From Kribbella catacumbae DSM 19601 (lineage in GTDB: Bacteria > Actinomycetota > Actinomycetes > Propionibacteriales > Kribbellaceae), in the NCBI RefSeq assembly GCF_000372465.1, contig NZ_AQUZ01000075.1:1-33142 (forward strand): 33,142 nt of DNA, in the 5' to 3' direction. Made by a program: the position numbers and the translations under genes. Shown in pieces: positions 9,501 to 16,188 of the stretch (within the stretch, counting starts at the first letter, position 1; every line of letters begins with the position of its first letter). The notes beneath the pieces are model-generated. The model saw nothing but the letters and a program-made list of their open reading frames with translations. It was not told the origin of the DNA and made no database searches.

Positions 9501-12500
9501 TTGTTCACTGTGAGTGGCCGGTTGTCCTTGTTCTTAAGGGTTTACATCACCATCGGCGTGAGCATCTTCTCCGTCTCGTTCAGCTTCACGCTGGCCGATG
9601 TGACGCTGCTCGACTTCTCCGTCAAACCGGACTGCGAACCGCCACCGCCCAAGCTCGGCGGGACGGTCGGCGACACCGTCGTGGTGTTCGCCGGTCAATA
9701 CGGCAAGAACGCGCAACGCGGCGCACCGTGGGGCAACGAGGCCGCGGCGGTGGAGAAGGACACCGTCAAGGTGATCTCCCTGCACTACGCCCAGAAGCCT
9801 GGTGACGCGACCGGCACCAACGGCGACTTCGACGGCTTCTCGGTGGAGATGCTCGGCGAACGGCGCGACTATCTCGACCCGAACCTGAAGCGGGTCGTCG
9901 TGGACGGCGAGGGCTACGCCAAACCGATGAACATCACCTTCATCGGCGACGGCAAGAAGACGACGGACGACAACGCAGGCAAGACGCCAGCGATCTATGA
10001 CAAGGACGCCGTGGTGATCGGCGGAACCAAAGACGACGTCATCACCACCGGCCGCGGACTCTCGTACGTCGACGGTCGCGGCGGTAACGACATCATCGTC
10101 ACGGGTGACACCGGCGGTGCGACGTCGAAGGCGATGGTCGCGGGTGGCTCCGGCGACGACACCATCACGGTCGGAAACGGTGACAACAAGGTCGGCGGTG
10201 ACAGCTCGCTGGGCACCGCTCGCAAGAACCGTCAGGTGACGCACAACGCCCAGGACGGCGGCGGTAACTCGGACCTGGCGTCGGTGTTCGACTGGGAGTC
10301 GATCGCCGATCCGACGACGCAGACCGAGGTTGCCCCGGCGGGTGGCGACACGATCGGGCTCGGACTCGGTACCAACAAGGCCGTCGGCAACAGCGGCAAC
10401 GACAAGATCGGCGTCGCGGCGGACCAGCCCGACGGTGCCTTGAAGGCCGGGGTCAACACGATCGTCGGCAACCAGGGCAACGACCGGATCACCGGCGGTT
10501 CGAACGCGGACCGCATCTTCACCGCGGCGGAAGACGAGTTCGACGTCGACGCGCCAGGTCCGGCAGACACCGTGGGGGCCGACCCCGCGACCAACACCGT
10601 CGACACAGGCACCGGCAGCGACCGGGTCTGGGGCAGCCAGGGCTTCGACAACATCACCAGCCACTCGCAGGGTGACCAGACCGCCAAGCTCATCGGTGGT
10701 GGCAGCCGGGACATCCTGCTGGGCGGCTTCGGTACGGACGAGGTGTACGGCGGTCCAGGTGACGACTACGTCATCGCCGAGCCGGCCGAGGTCAGCGGGA
10801 CCGACGGGCCGGACGATGGGTACGGCGCGACCAGGACGGTGAACAAGCTGCCGCTGCCCGCGGGAGTGCCGTCCAACGCGAAGACGCTGGTCGGTGGCCT
10901 CGGCAACGATCATCTGATCGGCGGCGACGGACCGGCGAAGATGTTCGGCGACAAGCGGATCGATGGCGAGCTGTGCAAGCCGGGCGCACCGGTGACGTCG
11001 GATCCGGTTGCCGAGAGCACCAATGCGGGAACTGGTGACGGCAACGACCGCATCCTCGGTGGAGCGGGCATCGACACCGTCTCCGCAGGTGGCGCGAACG
11101 ACCTGGCAGAACTTGCTGGGGGCAACGACCTCGCCTGCGGTCAACAGGGTAAGGACACCTTGCGCGGCGGCGGTGACGCCGACCAGCTCTGGGGCGGCAC
11201 TGAGACCGATGTCCTGTACGGCGACGCCGGGCTCGACCAGGCCTTCGGCAACGCCGGTGACGATGTCGCGTACGGCGGAACCGACGTCGACGTCATCGAG
11301 GGCAACAACGGCAAGGACTGGATGACCGGTGGAGCCGGCAACGACCTGGTCTACGGCGGTACCCGTGCGGCGGGCCGGACAGACAACGGTGAGGACGACC
11401 TGTACGGCGACACCGGCAACGACCGGCTGATCGGCGACAACGGCACCGTGGACGCACCGGGCGCCCCGGCGATCCCGCTCGACCTGGACGGGACCGACGC
11501 GACGGCTGGAGCAGGTGACCGGATCCACGGTGGCGACGGCGACGATACGGCGTACGGTGGTCTTGGTGCCGATCTCGTGAACGGCAACGGCGACAACGAC
11601 CATCTGGAAGGCAACAACGCCTCGGATGTTGTCCATGGCAACGATGGTGAGGACGCGATCGCCGGTGGCTCGTTCGAGCAGGCGACTGCCGGGGTGGGGC
11701 GGCCGGACACCGGTGACGTGCTCTTCGGCGATGCCGGTCCGGACCTGATGGCCGGTGACAACGCGATCCTCAGGCTGACGGCGGATCCGGCGGCGACCAC
11801 GCCGGTGACAAGGCAGCGCGGCTTCGCGGCCGGTCACACGGTCACGCTGCTCGATCTCGGGCTGACGCCGGTCGCGAACACGTCCGGCAACGACCAGATG
11901 TCCGGTGGCGACGGGCAGGACGTGCTCTACGGCCAGGGCGGCGAGGACCGTGCCAAGGGCGACGGTGAGGACGACTACGTCGAGGGCGGTCAGGCTAGCG
12001 ACTGGGTTGAGGGCAACCTGGCCGATGACGATCTGGTCGGCGGCAGTTCGACGGAGCTCGCGGCCGGTACAGGGCAGCTCGACACGGCCGATGCGATCTT
12101 CGGTGGTCCCGGTGACGACGTGGTCACCGGCGACAACGGCCAGGTACGGCGTCCGGCGTCCGGCCAGACCCCGACCAGGGCGACCGTACGGCTCGGCACC
12201 GAGCCGGGTGTCGCCATGGCGGCGCGCATCGTCGACCTGTACGACCTGGGAGCGAACAAGCTCGTACCAGGCCCAGCAGACCGGTTCGGGGCCGACCGGC
12301 TCTCTGGTGGCGAGGGTGTGGACACGATGTGGGGCCAGGACGGTGGCGACTTCATCTCCGGTGGTGCCCATGCCGACTACGTCGAGGGCAACGGAGGCGC
12401 CGACGTACTGCGTGGAGACCTCTCGCTGGCCGGCGACTCGCCCTTCACGACTGTGGCTCCGTTGGCCGATCCGGGCTGGCCCGGGACGGCCAGTGCGGCC

Positions 12501-14003
12501 GCACTGCTGGAAGGTGCGACTGCCCCGGACGGACAGGACGACCTGATCGGCGGCAGCTCGGCCAAGGGCTTCCGGGACACCGGGGACACGGTCGAGGCCG
12601 ACGGCGCCGACGACGTAGTACTGGGTGACAACGGGTCGCTCATGCGGCCGATCACCGGCCAGACCGAGCGGGTCTACGCCGACCGCTACCCGAACGGCAC
12701 TCCGCCGGCCGGGGCCACGGTGGCGCGGACGCACGACCCGGACCTCGGTGGCCCGAGCACCCGGTTCTGCACCGAGGCACAGGCCACCTGCGAGGTCGCC
12801 GGAGCCTTCGGCAACGACACCCTGTACGCCGAAGCGGGCGACGACGGCGTCTGGGGCCAGGACGGTGACGACACCATCTACGGCGGCCTGGACGACGACG
12901 ACCTGTTCGGCGAACTCGGCGACGACACCGTGTTCGGCGAGGCCGGCGAGGACGCGATCCTCGGCGACCGCGGCGGCGTGGTGAACCAGTACCTCGACAC
13001 CGGGGACGCCCCGGCCCAGTTCAGCATCTCGCTGAACTCGCCGCCGGCCGAGACCTACGTCGGCTTCCGGCGCGGGCTCTACGACCGGCGGGTGGACCTG
13101 GAACACGACGTCGACGGCGACCAGTGGATCGGTACTTCGACCTCGGCCGAGATGCCGCATGACGGCATCACCGTGGGCGGCAGGGACAAGCTCAGGGGCG
13201 GTGCGGGCGACGACAACGTCCACGCCGGCTACGGGGACGACCTGGCCAACGGCGACAGTGGTGGCGACGAGGTCTTCGGCGGCGACGGCGAGGACGTCCT
13301 GTGGGGCGGCAAGGGCTGCGACCCGGTCCTGGACGCCGCCACGCCGGACTGCCTCACCAGCGGCGTCTTCGACCCGGACTCGCGCGGTACGAACGACCGG
13401 TTCGTCGACCACGTCTTCGGTGGCGTCGGCGAGTCCGATCCGGCGAAGCAGAACGTGGTCGGCTCGGACATCCTCGACTTCAACCCGAGGGGTGCCTACC
13501 CGGGCAGCTGTGCGCCGGGTGACTGGCCGGTCACGACGTCCGGGGTCACGGTCGACCCGTGCCTGTGGTTCCAGCTGACGGACAAGGCCGACGACACGGC
13601 CGCGCCCGAGACCCTGGCGAACAACCAGCACCACCAGGGCACGGACTGGATCTACGGCGGCTGGGACCGGGACGTGCTGCAGGGCGACGTCGCCCAGAAC
13701 GGCCCGAACCCGGGTGACCGGCTGATCGACTGGAACGGCGCGTACAACCTGTTCACCCACTGCAACGCGGCGTACGGAGGGTTCAACGACGTCCGGCAGC
13801 ACTCGCCGGCGATGCAGAACTTCCTCCACGCGGTTGCCTGGGGAGCCGGGGCGGGCCGGGCGGTCACAGACGTGACCACCGCCGGTACTTCGGCGTACCG
13901 GGAGCTGGCGCTGACCTACAACACCGACCACGGGCACGGCACGGGGAGCGCTTACCCGGGCACGCCGGGGCACTTCGACGACCCGGTGTCATGCTCCGAC
14001 TAG
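3546..14003 (+). CDS. Giant secreted RTX-type calcium-binding repeat protein
   Basis: The product is about 3,485 residues from the ATG at 3546, placed there because a signal peptide follows (MGLLRLASSRLISVAVAISL, cleavage after PARA near residue 35); a G-rich stretch at 3532-3539 is a weak ribosome site. Residues 36-2150 have no domain I can name, apart from a fibronectin-like segment at about 1296-1409 and a duplicated module at about 485-553 and 843-914. From about 2154 to 3330 there are many glycine/aspartate nonapeptides of the GGxGxDxxx type (GGAGNDLVYGG, GGDGDDTAYGG), which bind calcium in RTX proteins. Longer inserts ending in GDN interrupt these blocks. The last 120 residues form a separate domain (DWIYGGWDRDVLQGDV, then a YNLFTHCNAAYGG segment). 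No sortase motif or membrane anchor is visible. A role as a surface or matrix adhesin is inference. Confidence 0.8.
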   Translation: MGLLRLASSRLISVAVAISLLVGMLVYTPRPARAAADGVDDLLGLLGVGGSPDSLAAWTAGLGAVDKLKEPLPLIGASPGGLLGLNDLFGKAVTDELQSATDFGDLEVDKDITIDGGRAGHLKTTVSDLGAGKKLDIVVTVDKTATGQDLRLSNASPKVELSVSDGVTVALKSRLALSVVWTGTGDDKVYLVSSTGTPRLDLDAHASIENATAKAAIGILGVSLTGSSLDVDAHFVGTVSDPDNDGKLFFSGNGELAQAGSLDGLVTVGLDPQGSQPIDATDAGSRGSVHATFQLGAAAAGIPAALPSEISATVQVDWNDIGTGTPVVSAPDLASTVGRFQNMSLQDLAEGLAQVVATLTAIQKAKYDPDGAGPLPSTGDLDLPFMKGTLADAIQINAVLKDFLAKHTVPAPTDPTYAGQDPAQAGKPTFTSLQDLLKKLDDASDISLGNLVWDVATSKLALTLAMTKAAPNTPVELDPISVEASGQTAVYGAKTLTVAGAGWAVNQWIGRRVVAGTSAGEVASNDASTITLKADWAGGQPIGNPPYVIAGAEPHVGAVTFANRIDSGGHGIVNANADQTFAKVTPSFTASLTLVLDLQDPKTGAACNGFLGSTQACPFTQHNGPLDIVVPALPLNTDRVMIRTGGSLFAADFPIETAVDLTANAGFFKVHLTGQLKVCNSSLGDTCPAGTPSGHMLSVGLKQQGDAQHDLRLSELFKQLVDGPQNLLDIDANVRAYGDLSVTVPEAPQFLPAGATTKLTAKWADLTDPGSAVLDTSDLAEIFKLDFDAADPKALFTALIKTLQTLSKQLAASNPSAGGGVFDKDIPGLGKSLRDLLVSDESNAGAGVSFGANTVVDNTRADGNLFTAALVGRSVVVGTQVGIVQAVSADGKTLTLTKAWESAPAAGTPYMMRSALDDVTDQLLANTPDNIQDAVELLNKALGTDSVKFRYLEVGGEPNLVLDVDWKRGYRAASPIKLALGNLNGGDQTFAGAQATGLAQVQVDGRVKVGLVIPLKAGEGPADGTALKVLEDSSISVGAKAQLTNGTVQGVVGPLSISLGNPTAGAPDSEKAQAKADLSIALAKTGAVADTPVSFTDFIDDVGVNFNATNGTVSCGETLDTPLMVCGSLPIFLNNSGADNGWVPIGQIALRVPDSTNPADLLDLDDNLPAPDAAKKELELPADLGQRLADALLDFKNFGDGLEGYLAAVEQAFRTASFQGKLPLIGEDLQQGADFIGDLRTKLRSSIWNELPGGGRPANSKEFKDFINTKLAAALAEVQIAATEVTVDFDCTATLAKAAAPTVAENPANTGTTTYEYKVVAYQGTGEGTAGDTIPSDPGQTAKGPATLDDTHFNHLTWASVPNATGYKVLRKAPGDSDFKLIKKAGNVLVHDDKGADAAADYTAVAQEPDLEICSINDIGGVFLEFTARRGNVSSAKGCENTDAPKPCFHTSLPLDIGIPGLALRQGKEGTDGITVDAGFALHFKLGLTKADGFFINTHDGWGSDNKARPELQVGLAFDLPDTMVAELAFIKINVDKATGEGHDPTKSLFAGAFQIDLKAPGEDSCFKGTEDACTADETAKIKFADLGKGGELFGVSLAGGFTIDWIVEAQVDSAFPGVRANFQLTWAFDNLAPQDSGAPYIAFKDVGISAGSFFEGLLGDVVKEMKRVTGPLQPVMDTLYAPIPVLSDLSRMAGGGDVTLMTLAKSFSTLAGGPKLDFVDTIKSVIEFINRLPTCSPDVDNDCYVPLGDFEIAGDKALETSNSPSTADKMYKATNAKSGTEVKSNLNGKNENPAAGDNPIFGGTGLAPGEGDAEKSGITFPILEQPAKAFNLLMGGDVTLVEFDSGPLTLGFSWRQAFGPVYAPPPVFVTLAGSASVSLRIVAGLDTYGIRKAVEAAQNGAPVDAVDVLDGLFFKTVDDAGTPIPVVQLTGEIAAGAAVSAVIITVGIEGGLRLTIGFYWNDPNDDGKFRVSEFLHAALNNPLCLFTVSGRLSLFLRVYITIGVSIFSVSFSFTLADVTLLDFSVKPDCEPPPPKLGGTVGDTVVVFAGQYGKNAQRGAPWGNEAAAVEKDTVKVISLHYAQKPGDATGTNGDFDGFSVEMLGERRDYLDPNLKRVVVDGEGYAKPMNITFIGDGKKTTDDNAGKTPAIYDKDAVVIGGTKDDVITTGRGLSYVDGRGGNDIIVTGDTGGATSKAMVAGGSGDDTITVGNGDNKVGGDSSLGTARKNRQVTHNAQDGGGNSDLASVFDWESIADPTTQTEVAPAGGDTIGLGLGTNKAVGNSGNDKIGVAADQPDGALKAGVNTIVGNQGNDRITGGSNADRIFTAAEDEFDVDAPGPADTVGADPATNTVDTGTGSDRVWGSQGFDNITSHSQGDQTAKLIGGGSRDILLGGFGTDEVYGGPGDDYVIAEPAEVSGTDGPDDGYGATRTVNKLPLPAGVPSNAKTLVGGLGNDHLIGGDGPAKMFGDKRIDGELCKPGAPVTSDPVAESTNAGTGDGNDRILGGAGIDTVSAGGANDLAELAGGNDLACGQQGKDTLRGGGDADQLWGGTETDVLYGDAGLDQAFGNAGDDVAYGGTDVDVIEGNNGKDWMTGGAGNDLVYGGTRAAGRTDNGEDDLYGDTGNDRLIGDNGTVDAPGAPAIPLDLDGTDATAGAGDRIHGGDGDDTAYGGLGADLVNGNGDNDHLEGNNASDVVHGNDGEDAIAGGSFEQATAGVGRPDTGDVLFGDAGPDLMAGDNAILRLTADPAATTPVTRQRGFAAGHTVTLLDLGLTPVANTSGNDQMSGGDGQDVLYGQGGEDRAKGDGEDDYVEGGQASDWVEGNLADDDLVGGSSTELAAGTGQLDTADAIFGGPGDDVVTGDNGQVRRPASGQTPTRATVRLGTEPGVAMAARIVDLYDLGANKLVPGPADRFGADRLSGGEGVDTMWGQDGGDFISGGAHADYVEGNGGADVLRGDLSLAGDSPFTTVAPLADPGWPGTASAAALLEGATAPDGQDDLIGGSSAKGFRDTGDTVEADGADDVVLGDNGSLMRPITGQTERVYADRYPNGTPPAGATVARTHDPDLGGPSTRFCTEAQATCEVAGAFGNDTLYAEAGDDGVWGQDGDDTIYGGLDDDDLFGELGDDTVFGEAGEDAILGDRGGVVNQYLDTGDAPAQFSISLNSPPAETYVGFRRGLYDRRVDLEHDVDGDQWIGTSTSAEMPHDGITVGGRDKLRGGAGDDNVHAGYGDDLANGDSGGDEVFGGDGEDVLWGGKGCDPVLDAATPDCLTSGVFDPDSRGTNDRFVDHVFGGVGESDPAKQNVVGSDILDFNPRGAYPGSCAPGDWPVTTSGVTVDPCLWFQLTDKADDTAAPETLANNQHHQGTDWIYGGWDRDVLQGDVAQNGPNPGDRLIDWNGAYNLFTHCNAAYGGFNDVRQHSPAMQNFLHAVAWGAGAGRAVTDVTTAGTSAYRELALTYNTDHGHGTGSAYPGTPGHFDDPVSCSD
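10006..13700 (+). repeat. RTX nonapeptide coding repeats
   Basis: This part of the giant gene encodes repeated G-G-x-G-x-D-x-x-x units in several blocks, densest at 11030-11360, 11520-11660, 11890-12010, 12300-12410, 12810-12970 and 13190-13310. Between blocks, three related inserts (about 11653-11880, 12025-12270 and 12538-12770) share a GGS start, a central DTGD or DTAD and a GDN end. Variability of repeat number between strains would be expected. Confidence 0.75.
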
Positions 14004-14013
14004 ATGAATTCAC

Positions 14014-14029
14014 GGTGCGGAACCGCACC
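14014..14029. promoter_or_regulatory. Short inverted repeat between RTX gene and glgX
   Basis: GGTGCGG and CCGCACC (7-bp arms, AA centre) begin 11 nt after the RTX stop codon and about 30 bp before the putative glgX -10 box. It could be a weak terminator stem or an operator; the sequence alone does not decide. Confidence 0.3.
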
Positions 14030-14058
14030 ACCATTCCCCAGCAGGGGGTAGGGGTGGC

Positions 14059-14071
14059 TACTGTCGTCGGG
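14059..14071 (+). promoter_or_regulatory. Putative leaderless -10 element of glgX
   Basis: TACTGT at 14059-14064 fits the actinobacterial TAnnnT -10 consensus and ends exactly 6 nt before the GTG start at 14071, so transcription could begin at the start codon. No good ribosome site lies in front of that GTG, which agrees with a leaderless mRNA. No clear -35 box is seen. Confidence 0.4.
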
Positions 14072-16188
14072 TGCAGAAATGGCCTGGTCGTCCCTATCCC
14101 CTCGGAGCCACGTACGACGGTTCCGGAACGAACTTCGCGGTCTTCTCGGAGGTTGCTCAGCAAGTTGACCTGGCACTGATCGCCGACGACGGGTCGGAGC
14201 AGTTGGTGCAGCTGACCGAGGTGGACGGGTTCGTCTGGCACGCCTACCTGCCGGCGGTGCAGCCGGGTCAGCGCTACGGGTACCGCGTGCACGGGCCGTA
14301 CGACCCGGCCAACGGGCACCGGTGCAACCCGTCGAAGCTGTTGCTGGACCCGTACGCGAAGGCCATCGACGGGCAGGTGGACGCCGACGAGTCACTGTTC
14401 AGCTACCGGTTCGACAAGCCCGACGAGCTGAACACGATGGACAACAGCGAGCACACCATGTTGTCGGTCGTCACCAACCCGTTCTTCGACTGGGGCAACG
14501 ACCGGCCGCCGGGGCACGCGTACCACGAGACGGTGATCTACGAGGCGCACGTCAAGGGCCTGACCATGACGCATCCGGCGCTGCCGGAGGACATCCGCGG
14601 CACGTACGCCGGGATGGCGCACCCGGCGATCATCGAGCACCTCAAGGAGCTCGGCGTGACCGCGGTCGAGCTGATGCCGGTGCACCAGTTCGCGCAGGAC
14701 GGGCACCTGCAGCAGCGGGGACTGTCCAACTACTGGGGTTACAACACGATCGGCTTCTTCGCGCCGCACAACGCCTACGCGGCCGGCGGCACCCGTGGTC
14801 AGCAGGTGACCGAGTTCAAGACGATGGTGCAGGCGCTGCACGAGGCCGACATCGAGGTGATCCTCGACGTCGTCTACAACCACACCGCGGAGGGCAACGA
14901 GCTCGGCCCGACGCTGTCCTTCAAGGGCATCGACAACGCCGCGTACTACCGGCTGGTGGACTCGGACAAGTCGCACTACTACGACACCACCGGCACCGGG
15001 AACAGCCTGCTGATGCGGCACCCGCACGTGCTGCAGCTGATCATGGACTCGCTGCGTTACTGGGTCACCGAGATGCACGTGGACGGGTTCCGGTTCGATC
15101 TCGCCTCGACGCTGGCCCGCCAGTTCCATGAAGTGGACCGGCTGTCGGCCTTCTTCGACCTGGTCCAGCAGGACCCGGTGGTCAGCCAGGTGAAGCTCAT
15201 CGCCGAGCCTTGGGACGTCGGTGACGGCGGCTACCAGGTGGGCAACTTCCCGCCGCTGTGGACCGAGTGGAACGGCAAGTACCGCGACACCGTGCGGGAC
15301 TTCTGGCGCGGTGAGAAGTACACGCTGGCCGAGTTCGGCTCGCGGCTGACCGGCTCGTCGGACCTCTACCGCGACGACAGCCGCCGCCCGCTGGCGAGCA
15401 TCAACTTCGTCACCGCCCACGACGGATTCACCCTGCGCGACCTGGTCTCGCACAACGACAAGCACAACGAGGCGAACGGCGAGGGCGGCAAGGACGGCGA
15501 GAGCCACAACCGGTCCTGGAACTGCGGCGCCGAGGGCTCGACCGACGACCCCGCGATCCTGGAGTTGCGCAACCGGCAGCAGCGAAACTTCCTGACCACA
15601 CTGCTGATCTCCCAGGGCGTGCCGATGCTCGCGCACGGCGACGAGCTCGGCCGGACCCAGAGCGGCAACAACAACGTCTACTGCCAGGACAACGAGCTCG
15701 CCTGGGTGGACTGGAGCCTCACCCCCGCGCAGAAGGACCTGCTGACCTTCACCGGCCGCCTGGTCCGGCTCCGGCACGAGCACCCGGTACTGCGCCGTCG
15801 CCGCTTCTTCCATGGCGACACCGGAGTCGACGGACTCGGCGACCTGGTCTGGTTCACCCCGAACGGCACGGAGATGCAGAACGGCGACTGGAGCCGGGAC
15901 GACGCTCGCGCGATCGCCGTGTTCCTCAACGGTGACGCGATCTCCGAGCCGGACCCGCGCGGTGAGCCGGTGGTGGACGACTCGTTCCTGATCCTGCTGA
16001 ACAGCGACTACCAGCCGCTGGACTTCCTGCTCCCCGCGAAGGAGTACGGCGACTCGTGGACGGTCGTGGTCGACACCGCCACGCCCACCGGCGGCGCCGG
16101 CGACGAGGAGCACGCTGCCGGCAGCACCATCCGGATCGAAGCCCGCGGCACACTGGTCCTGACCAGGCCGAGGCAGGCGACGCAGTGA
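14071..16188 (+). CDS. glgX: Glycogen debranching enzyme GlgX/TreX
   Basis: This 705-residue GH13 enzyme hydrolyses alpha-1,6 branches of glycogen or limit dextrin, giving linear maltodextrins in the cytoplasm. The N-terminal CBM48-type domain (residues 1-130, YPLGATYDGSGTNFAVFSE) is followed by the catalytic barrel. All four GH13 regions are visible: DVVYNHTAEGN, GFRFDLAS with nucleophile Asp343, AEPWD with acid/base Glu379, and FVTAHDGF with Asp451. Length and order match GlgX/TreX. It is the first gene of a three-gene operon; its TGA overlaps the GTG of treY (GTGA). Linear chains released here are the substrate of TreY, so the enzyme acts as the supply step for trehalose. Confidence 0.95.
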   Translation: MQKWPGRPYPLGATYDGSGTNFAVFSEVAQQVDLALIADDGSEQLVQLTEVDGFVWHAYLPAVQPGQRYGYRVHGPYDPANGHRCNPSKLLLDPYAKAIDGQVDADESLFSYRFDKPDELNTMDNSEHTMLSVVTNPFFDWGNDRPPGHAYHETVIYEAHVKGLTMTHPALPEDIRGTYAGMAHPAIIEHLKELGVTAVELMPVHQFAQDGHLQQRGLSNYWGYNTIGFFAPHNAYAAGGTRGQQVTEFKTMVQALHEADIEVILDVVYNHTAEGNELGPTLSFKGIDNAAYYRLVDSDKSHYYDTTGTGNSLLMRHPHVLQLIMDSLRYWVTEMHVDGFRFDLASTLARQFHEVDRLSAFFDLVQQDPVVSQVKLIAEPWDVGDGGYQVGNFPPLWTEWNGKYRDTVRDFWRGEKYTLAEFGSRLTGSSDLYRDDSRRPLASINFVTAHDGFTLRDLVSHNDKHNEANGEGGKDGESHNRSWNCGAEGSTDDPAILELRNRQQRNFLTTLLISQGVPMLAHGDELGRTQSGNNNVYCQDNELAWVDWSLTPAQKDLLTFTGRLVRLRHEHPVLRRRRFFHGDTGVDGLGDLVWFTPNGTEMQNGDWSRDDARAIAVFLNGDAISEPDPRGEPVVDDSFLILLNSDYQPLDFLLPAKEYGDSWTVVVDTATPTGGAGDEEHAAGSTIRIEARGTLVLTRPRQATQ

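Noticed and set aside
10006..13700. CRISPR-like or satellite array
   Set aside because: The periodicity is that of in-frame Gly/Asp nonapeptide codons; there are no constant repeats with unique spacers and no cas genes.
9534..13973. Very long open frame (about 1,480 codons) antisense to the RTX repeats
   Set aside because: It is the mirror of Asp/Gly-rich GC-biased codons (GAC, GGC read as GTC, GCC). The product is a Val/Arg/Asp-rich string without domains, signal or ribosome site.
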